This document shows positions 6,587-9,860 of a stretch of 9,860 nt of DNA, piece by piece. The stretch's first letter is position 1; every line of letters starts with the position of its first letter. The notes beneath the pieces were generated by a model, which did not search any database, was not told the origin of the DNA, and was given only the letters and a program-made list of their open reading frames with translations. Position numbers and translations under genes: made by a program. The stretch spans positions 1 through 9,860 of the forward strand of contig CAJJOO010000024.1 in the NCBI GenBank assembly GCA_905193395.1, in the 5' to 3' direction. The stretch is from an uncultured Porphyromonadaceae bacterium (lineage in GTDB: Bacteria; Bacteroidota; Bacteroidia; Bacteroidales; Muribaculaceae).

Positions 6587-7969
6587 TCAGTTTTCGTCGG
6601 CCAGCAGCGAGTCGTAGCCGCCGCCCAGGGCCTTGTAGAGAGTCACAAGCGCCGTCGAGGCCTGCCCGCGGGCCACCAGCAGCGAGTTGGTGAACTGCAG
6701 CAGGTCGACCTGCGCGTTGGCAACGTTTACAAATTCCGTCAGTCCCTGGCGGTAGAGTTCCAGTGACTGGTTCAGGAAATCGGCAGCCGAGGATACGGCG
6801 GCCTCGTACTCGGCAATCTGCCGCAGGATGTTGTAGTAAGACACCAGGGCGTTGTCGACCTCGCAGTAGGCCCCCATGACCGCCTGGTTGTAGGCCTCCA
6901 CGCCGGCCTGAAGGGTCTCGCGGGCGGCCTCGACGCCGGCACGCCGCGCCAGGCCGTCGAACAGAGTCCACGACAGCGTCGGCGCCACCGAATAATAGAA
7001 TCCGCGCGAGGTGAACATATCGCCGGGCCGCGGCGCCGACACGCCGGCCGAAGCCTGCACCGAGAGCGTGGGCAGATAGTCCTTGCGGGCGATTCCCAGG
7101 GCTGCGGCAGCCTCGTCGAGGGTGGCCTCGGCCTGCACTATGTCCGGGCGCCGGCGCAGCAGGTCGGCCGGTACGCCGGTGACCACCGGGCCGTAGAAAT
7201 GCGGAATGTTGCGCCCGGCCGACAGCCTTGCGGCCACGTCGCCGGGATACACGCCCAGCAGCAGGGCGATGGCGTTGATATACGAGCGCGCTGAGGTCTC
7301 CAGCGCAGGCACCGTGGCACGGGTGGAATACAGCACCGTCAGGGCCTGGTCCACGTCGCCCTTGGCCGCCAGGCCGCACTCGTAGCGGTAGCGGGCAATG
7401 CCGGCGATGGTGTCCTGGCGGATGATATGCTCGCGTGCCACGGCCAGTTCGGCCTGGCAGGTGCGCAGCCCGATGTAGGCCGAGGCCATGGCGGCACTCA
7501 TGCTCACCATCGTACCCACCCATTCGGCACGTGTGGCGCGGTAAGCGGCGCGGCTACGGCCCACGTTGGCACGGACCTTGCCGAAAAGGTCGATTTCCCA
7601 GTTGAGGGTCGCCCCCAGGGCGTAGGTATTGGTCGAGATACCTTCCTCGCGGCGGCGCGTGTACGAGGCGTCGATGCCGACGGTCGGGAAATAGGCCGCG
7701 CGGGCCGCCTCGATCTGCCGCGACGCCGCCTCCATACGGTGCATCGCGCCCAGAACGTCGTAGTTGGCATCCTCGGCCTCGGAAATCAGCGAGTCGAGCA
7801 GTGGGTCCTCGAAAGCCTCCCACCATGCGTCGTCCGAGGGCAACGTCTGTTGGGGCACTTCGGCATAGGCCCACGACCCGGGCACGGGCTGCTGCGGCGA
7901 CACTGCGGCCGCGGCCAGGCATATCGCGGCGAAAAAGGCCGCGGTGATATTGCGTTCTGGAAGGTTCAT
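6587..7969 (-). CDS. Outer-membrane efflux channel (TolC/OprM, NodT family)
   Basis: A 460-residue outer-membrane factor. Family hallmarks are WWEAFEDPLLDSLI (49-62), WEIDLFG (124-130), the LLRRRPDIVQAEATL motif (270-284) and a late YRQGLTEFVNVANAQVDLL segment, covering both tandem repeats of the channel. The N-terminus (to about residue 24) is a signal peptide. Many NodT-type channels are lipoproteins, but here the only early Cys (C17, preceded by AAI) is a poor lipobox, so signal peptidase I cleavage near AAAVS is more likely. It would form the trimeric exit duct for the pump. It is the first gene of the operon, so its upstream region (7970-8115) should hold the promoter. A four-codon ORF (7966-7980) ends in an ATGA overlap with the start codon. 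The ATG at 7969 is the only start before an in-frame stop upstream. Confidence 0.93.
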   Translation of the reverse strand: MNLPERNITAAFFAAICLAAAAVSPQQPVPGSWAYAEVPQQTLPSDDAWWEAFEDPLLDSLISEAEDANYDVLGAMHRMEAASRQIEAARAAYFPTVGIDASYTRRREEGISTNTYALGATLNWEIDLFGKVRANVGRSRAAYRATRAEWVGTMVSMSAAMASAYIGLRTCQAELAVAREHIIRQDTIAGIARYRYECGLAAKGDVDQALTVLYSTRATVPALETSARSYINAIALLLGVYPGDVAARLSAGRNIPHFYGPVVTGVPADLLRRRPDIVQAEATLDEAAAALGIARKDYLPTLSVQASAGVSAPRPGDMFTSRGFYYSVAPTLSWTLFDGLARRAGVEAARETLQAGVEAYNQAVMGAYCEVDNALVSYYNILRQIAEYEAAVSSAADFLNQSLELYRQGLTEFVNVANAQVDLLQFTNSLLVARGQASTALVTLYKALGGGYDSLLADEN

Positions 7970-7987
7970 CGTTCCGGCATAAGATTA

Positions 7988-8078
7988 GACTTACAAAAAT
8001 CGACTGTGGCGGGCACGGATATGCTGCGTCACTACCCGCCGGATTCCGCGGGTGTACTTATATAACTTTTGTAAAGTC
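7988..8078. promoter_or_regulatory. Probable promoter/operator region of the efflux operon
   Basis: The 146 bp between the small Cys-rich gene and the outer-membrane channel gene should contain the pump promoter. An imperfect inverted repeat, GACTTACAAAA at 7988-7998 and the complement of GACTTTACAAAA at 8067-8078, flanks it, and a short dyad ACTTT-TGT-AAAGT lies at 8065-8077. The AT-rich TATATAAG (minus strand, about 8056-8063) could be a weak -7 region, but no good TAnnTTTG box is present. An operator role is inference, and no regulator gene is nearby. Confidence 0.3.
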
Positions 8079-8115
8079 GAAAATGTTTGCCGTAGCGATG
8101 GTGAAAAGACGGCGT

Positions 8116-8280
8116 CTAACGGCGGCAGTCATTGCCGCGACGACGGCCGTCGCGCTTGCAGTTGTCTTTGAGGGCACAGCCCTCGCAGCCTCCGGAGGGT
8201 TTGCGCAGCAGCCTGACGAGCATCACGGCGGCGACGGCCACAATTACGGCCACAATAATGGTCTGAACGGTCTGGCTCAT
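8116..8280 (-). CDS. Small Cys-rich single-pass membrane protein (FeoB-associated-like)
   Basis: A 54-residue protein read directly from the sequence: ATG at 8280-8278, TAG at 8118-8116. Residues 5-25 (start VQTIIVAVIVAVAA) form one hydrophobic membrane helix after a short MSQT N-terminus, followed by a basic, Cys-containing tail with C32, C35, C41 and C52 (KPSGGCEGCALKDNCKR). One N-terminal helix followed by a GC-x-GC cluster resembles the FeoB-associated Cys-rich membrane protein family, short proteins often beside the ferrous-iron transporter gene feoB. The cysteines could bind iron or another metal, or undergo redox changes; this is inference. Its ATG overlaps the topB stop as ATGA, so translation is probably coupled. 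No feoB is in the window. Coding potential is supported by the overlap, the clean helix and the conserved-looking Cys spacing; the family match is moderate. Confidence 0.7.
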   Translation of the reverse strand: MSQTVQTIIVAVIVAVAAVMLVRLLRKPSGGCEGCALKDNCKRDGRRRGNDCRR

Positions 8281-9860
8281 TTCTTTTTCGCTGCGAGCCT
8301 GCGCGCCAGCGCGGCCGGGGTAAGGGTTTCGGGATAGGTGTCGAAAGGCGCGCGGAACGTGCAGCCGTCGGCATAGGCCGAGCAGCCGAAGGCTGTGCGA
8401 CCTTTCATTATGTGTCCCTTGCCGCAGAGCGGGCAGGGGATGTCGGCATAATCGGCCGGCGCCTTGGCCCGCGGTTTCGAGGGCTTGCGGGGCTTTGCGG
8501 CGGGTTTATCACTCTTTGCCTCCTTGCCCTTCGCGGCCGTGGCGTCGGGGACCTCGATGCGGCGCGAGGAATTGTCGCTCAGCACGTCGACCACGATTTT
8601 GCCGATCATTTCTTTGAGTTCGGCGATGAAATCCGAGGCATTGTATTCGCCGCGCGAGATTCGGCGCAGTTTGTTTTCCCAGATTCCGGTGAGGCGCGCG
8701 CTTTTCAGCAGTTCCTCGTTGATAGTGGCGATGAGGTCTATTCCCGCCTGCGTAGCCACGATGCTCTTGCGGTTGCGGGCGATATACTTGCGACGGAACA
8801 GGGTCTCGATGATGGCGGCGCGGGTCGACGGACGGCCGATGCCGTTTTCCTTCATGGCCTCGCGCAGGGCCTCGTCGTCGATGTTGCGGCCTGCCGTTTC
8901 CATGGCGCGCAGCAGGGTGCCCTCGGTGTATGGTTTGGGCGGCTGCGGCGTGCGTTTCACGGCCGACGGCTCGTGCGGGCCGCTCTCGCCCTCGGTGAAT
9001 GGAGGCAGGATGCGGTCGGAATCGTCTCCCTCACCCTCCTTGCCGTCCTCGCGCCGCGCCTCGTCGGCCTTGTTGTAGAGAGCGCGCCATCCCGGGGCGG
9101 TAATTACCTTGCCGGTGGCCTTGAACTCCACATCGTCGACCTTGGCCTTCACGGTGGTCTGCATGGCCAGGCAGTCGGGATAGAAGGCGGCGATGAAACG
9201 CAGCGCAATCAGGTGGTACATCAGCCTTTCGTCGCCCACAAGGCGCGTCGGGGCCTCGCCCGTGGGAATGATGGCATGGTGGTCGGTGACCTTGGAACTG
9301 TCGAACACCTTTTTCGACTTCGGAATCCGGCCGTCCAGCACCGGCGCCGTCTGCGGGGCGTAGGGCGTCATGCGCCGCAGGATTTCCGGCACTTTCGGAT
9401 AAATGTCGTCGGAAAGATAGGTGGTGTCTACACGCGGATAGGTCGTCACCTTCTTTTCGTAGAGCGACTGGATGAGGCGCAGGGATTCATCGGCGCTCCA
9501 GCCCCAGCGGCGGTTACACTCCACCTGCAGCGAGGTGAGGTCGAACAGGCGCGGCGGCGCCTCCCTGGTCTGTTTCTGCGTCACCTCGGTGACGGTGAGC
9601 GTCAGCGGCGCGAGGCGCGAAACCACGGTGTCGGCCTCGTCGGGCGTCGGGAAACGCAACGTCGAGGCGAAATCGGTGTCGCGGTAGCGGGTGTGTATCT
9701 CGTAATAATCGGTGGCCTTGAAATTCTGAATCTCGAAATGGCGCTTCACAATCATGGCCAGCGTAGGCGTCTGCACGCGCCCGATTGACAGCACATGGCC
9801 CGGACTGCTGTATTTCAGCGTGTAGAGGCGCGTGGCGTTCATGCCCAGAATCCAGTCGCC
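8277..9860 (-). CDS. topB: DNA topoisomerase III (partial, N-terminus outside window)
   Basis: The last 527 residues of a type IA topoisomerase; the frame is open to the window edge (GDWILGMNATRLYT). Visible motifs are ISIGRVQTPTLAM-type sequence (here LSIGRVQTPTLAM), the active-site TTYPRVDTTYL with catalytic Tyr encoded at 9438-9440, and LLRAMETAGRNIDDEALREAM followed by GIGRPSTRAAIIETLFRRKYI. A Lys/Ala/Pro-rich linker (KGKEAKSDKPAAKPRKPSK) precedes one C-terminal zinc ribbon (CPLCG, FGCSAYADGC; four Cys). The enzyme cuts and reseals one DNA strand to relax or decatenate DNA in the cytoplasm. The TOPRIM domain and true start lie beyond the right edge. The single C-terminal zinc ribbon and TTYPR motif favour TopB over the longer TopA. 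Its stop overlaps the start of the small Cys-rich gene. Confidence 0.95.
   Translation of the reverse strand, partial: GDWILGMNATRLYTLKYSSPGHVLSIGRVQTPTLAMIVKRHFEIQNFKATDYYEIHTRYRDTDFASTLRFPTPDEADTVVSRLAPLTLTVTEVTQKQTREAPPRLFDLTSLQVECNRRWGWSADESLRLIQSLYEKKVTTYPRVDTTYLSDDIYPKVPEILRRMTPYAPQTAPVLDGRIPKSKKVFDSSKVTDHHAIIPTGEAPTRLVGDERLMYHLIALRFIAAFYPDCLAMQTTVKAKVDDVEFKATGKVITAPGWRALYNKADEARREDGKEGEGDDSDRILPPFTEGESGPHEPSAVKRTPQPPKPYTEGTLLRAMETAGRNIDDEALREAMKENGIGRPSTRAAIIETLFRRKYIARNRKSIVATQAGIDLIATINEELLKSARLTGIWENKLRRISRGEYNASDFIAELKEMIGKIVVDVLSDNSSRRIEVPDATAAKGKEAKSDKPAAKPRKPSKPRAKAPADYADIPCPLCGKGHIMKGRTAFGCSAYADGCTFRAPFDTYPETLTPAALARRLAAKKK

Noticed and set aside
5401..6693. 430-codon plus-strand ORF antisense to the adaptor gene
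   Set aside because: The minus strand encodes a clear adaptor with lipobox and lipoyl motifs. The plus-strand product is Gly/His/Val-rich with no family features, as expected of a shadow frame in GC-rich coding DNA.
6567..7523. 318-codon minus-strand ORF overlapping the channel gene
   Set aside because: It is in another frame within a complete NodT-type channel, and its Arg/Gly/Pro-rich translation is typical of a frame shadow.
8100..8138. Possible intrinsic terminator after the small Cys-rich gene
   Set aside because: GCGGCA/TGCCGC (8122-8138) can pair, and a weak AGACG-C-CGTCT dyad is followed by TTTT on the minus strand. The first stem lies mostly in coding sequence and the second is too short to call with confidence.
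8412..9788. 458-codon plus-strand ORF antisense to topB
   Set aside because: It lies wholly inside the topB frame, which carries the active-site motif and zinc ribbon. The antisense product has no recognisable domain.
1..9860. CRISPR array, tRNA/rRNA genes, insertion sequence or recombinase gene
   Set aside because: I saw no regularly spaced direct repeats, tRNA-like cloverleaf, transposase or integrase motif. In particular, no invertase gene for the candidate switch is present.

Overview
The window looks like chromosomal DNA from a GC-rich member of the Bacteroidales. Three things support this: a UpxY-type NusG paralogue, a perfect Bacteroidales -7 promoter box (TAnnTTTG form), and start codons without strong Shine-Dalgarno sequences. 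A gut Muribaculaceae or Rikenellaceae member is plausible, but I cannot fix the family from sequence alone. All seven genes I accept lie on the minus strand, so transcription runs from high to low coordinates. The many long plus-strand ORFs are antisense shadows caused by GC-rich codon use.

Right part (8116-9860): the C-terminal 527 residues of a topoisomerase III (topB), cut by the window edge. Its stop overlaps (ATGA) the start of a 54-residue single-pass membrane protein with a CxxC cysteine cluster, resembling the FeoB-associated Cys-rich family.

Middle (2240-7969): a complete tripartite RND efflux operon in the order outer-membrane channel, periplasmic adaptor lipoprotein, inner-membrane HAE1-type RND pump. 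The gaps are about 30 bp. Together the three proteins would form one proton-driven envelope-spanning pump. No regulator gene is adjacent.

Gap (1682-2239): 558 bp without a credible gene, in two halves. The right half (about 2060-2223) holds a cluster of GC-rich perfect palindromes, likely REP-like and/or the terminator region of the pump operon. The left half (1798-1984) is the most interesting part of the window. A 15-bp perfect inverted repeat flanks about 157 AT-rich bp that contain a strong Bacteroidales -7 box pointing at the UpxY gene. This is the architecture of the phase-variable invertible promoters that switch capsular polysaccharide loci in Bacteroides, drawn here in the ON orientation.

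Left part (1-1681): a UpxY-family antiterminator with an extra C-terminal helical region of about 140 residues. Six bp after it begins an unrecognised protein that runs off the left edge and sits where upxZ normally lies. The likely reading is a phase-variable surface-polysaccharide operon beginning here and continuing to the left; no polysaccharide gene is visible, so this is inference from context.
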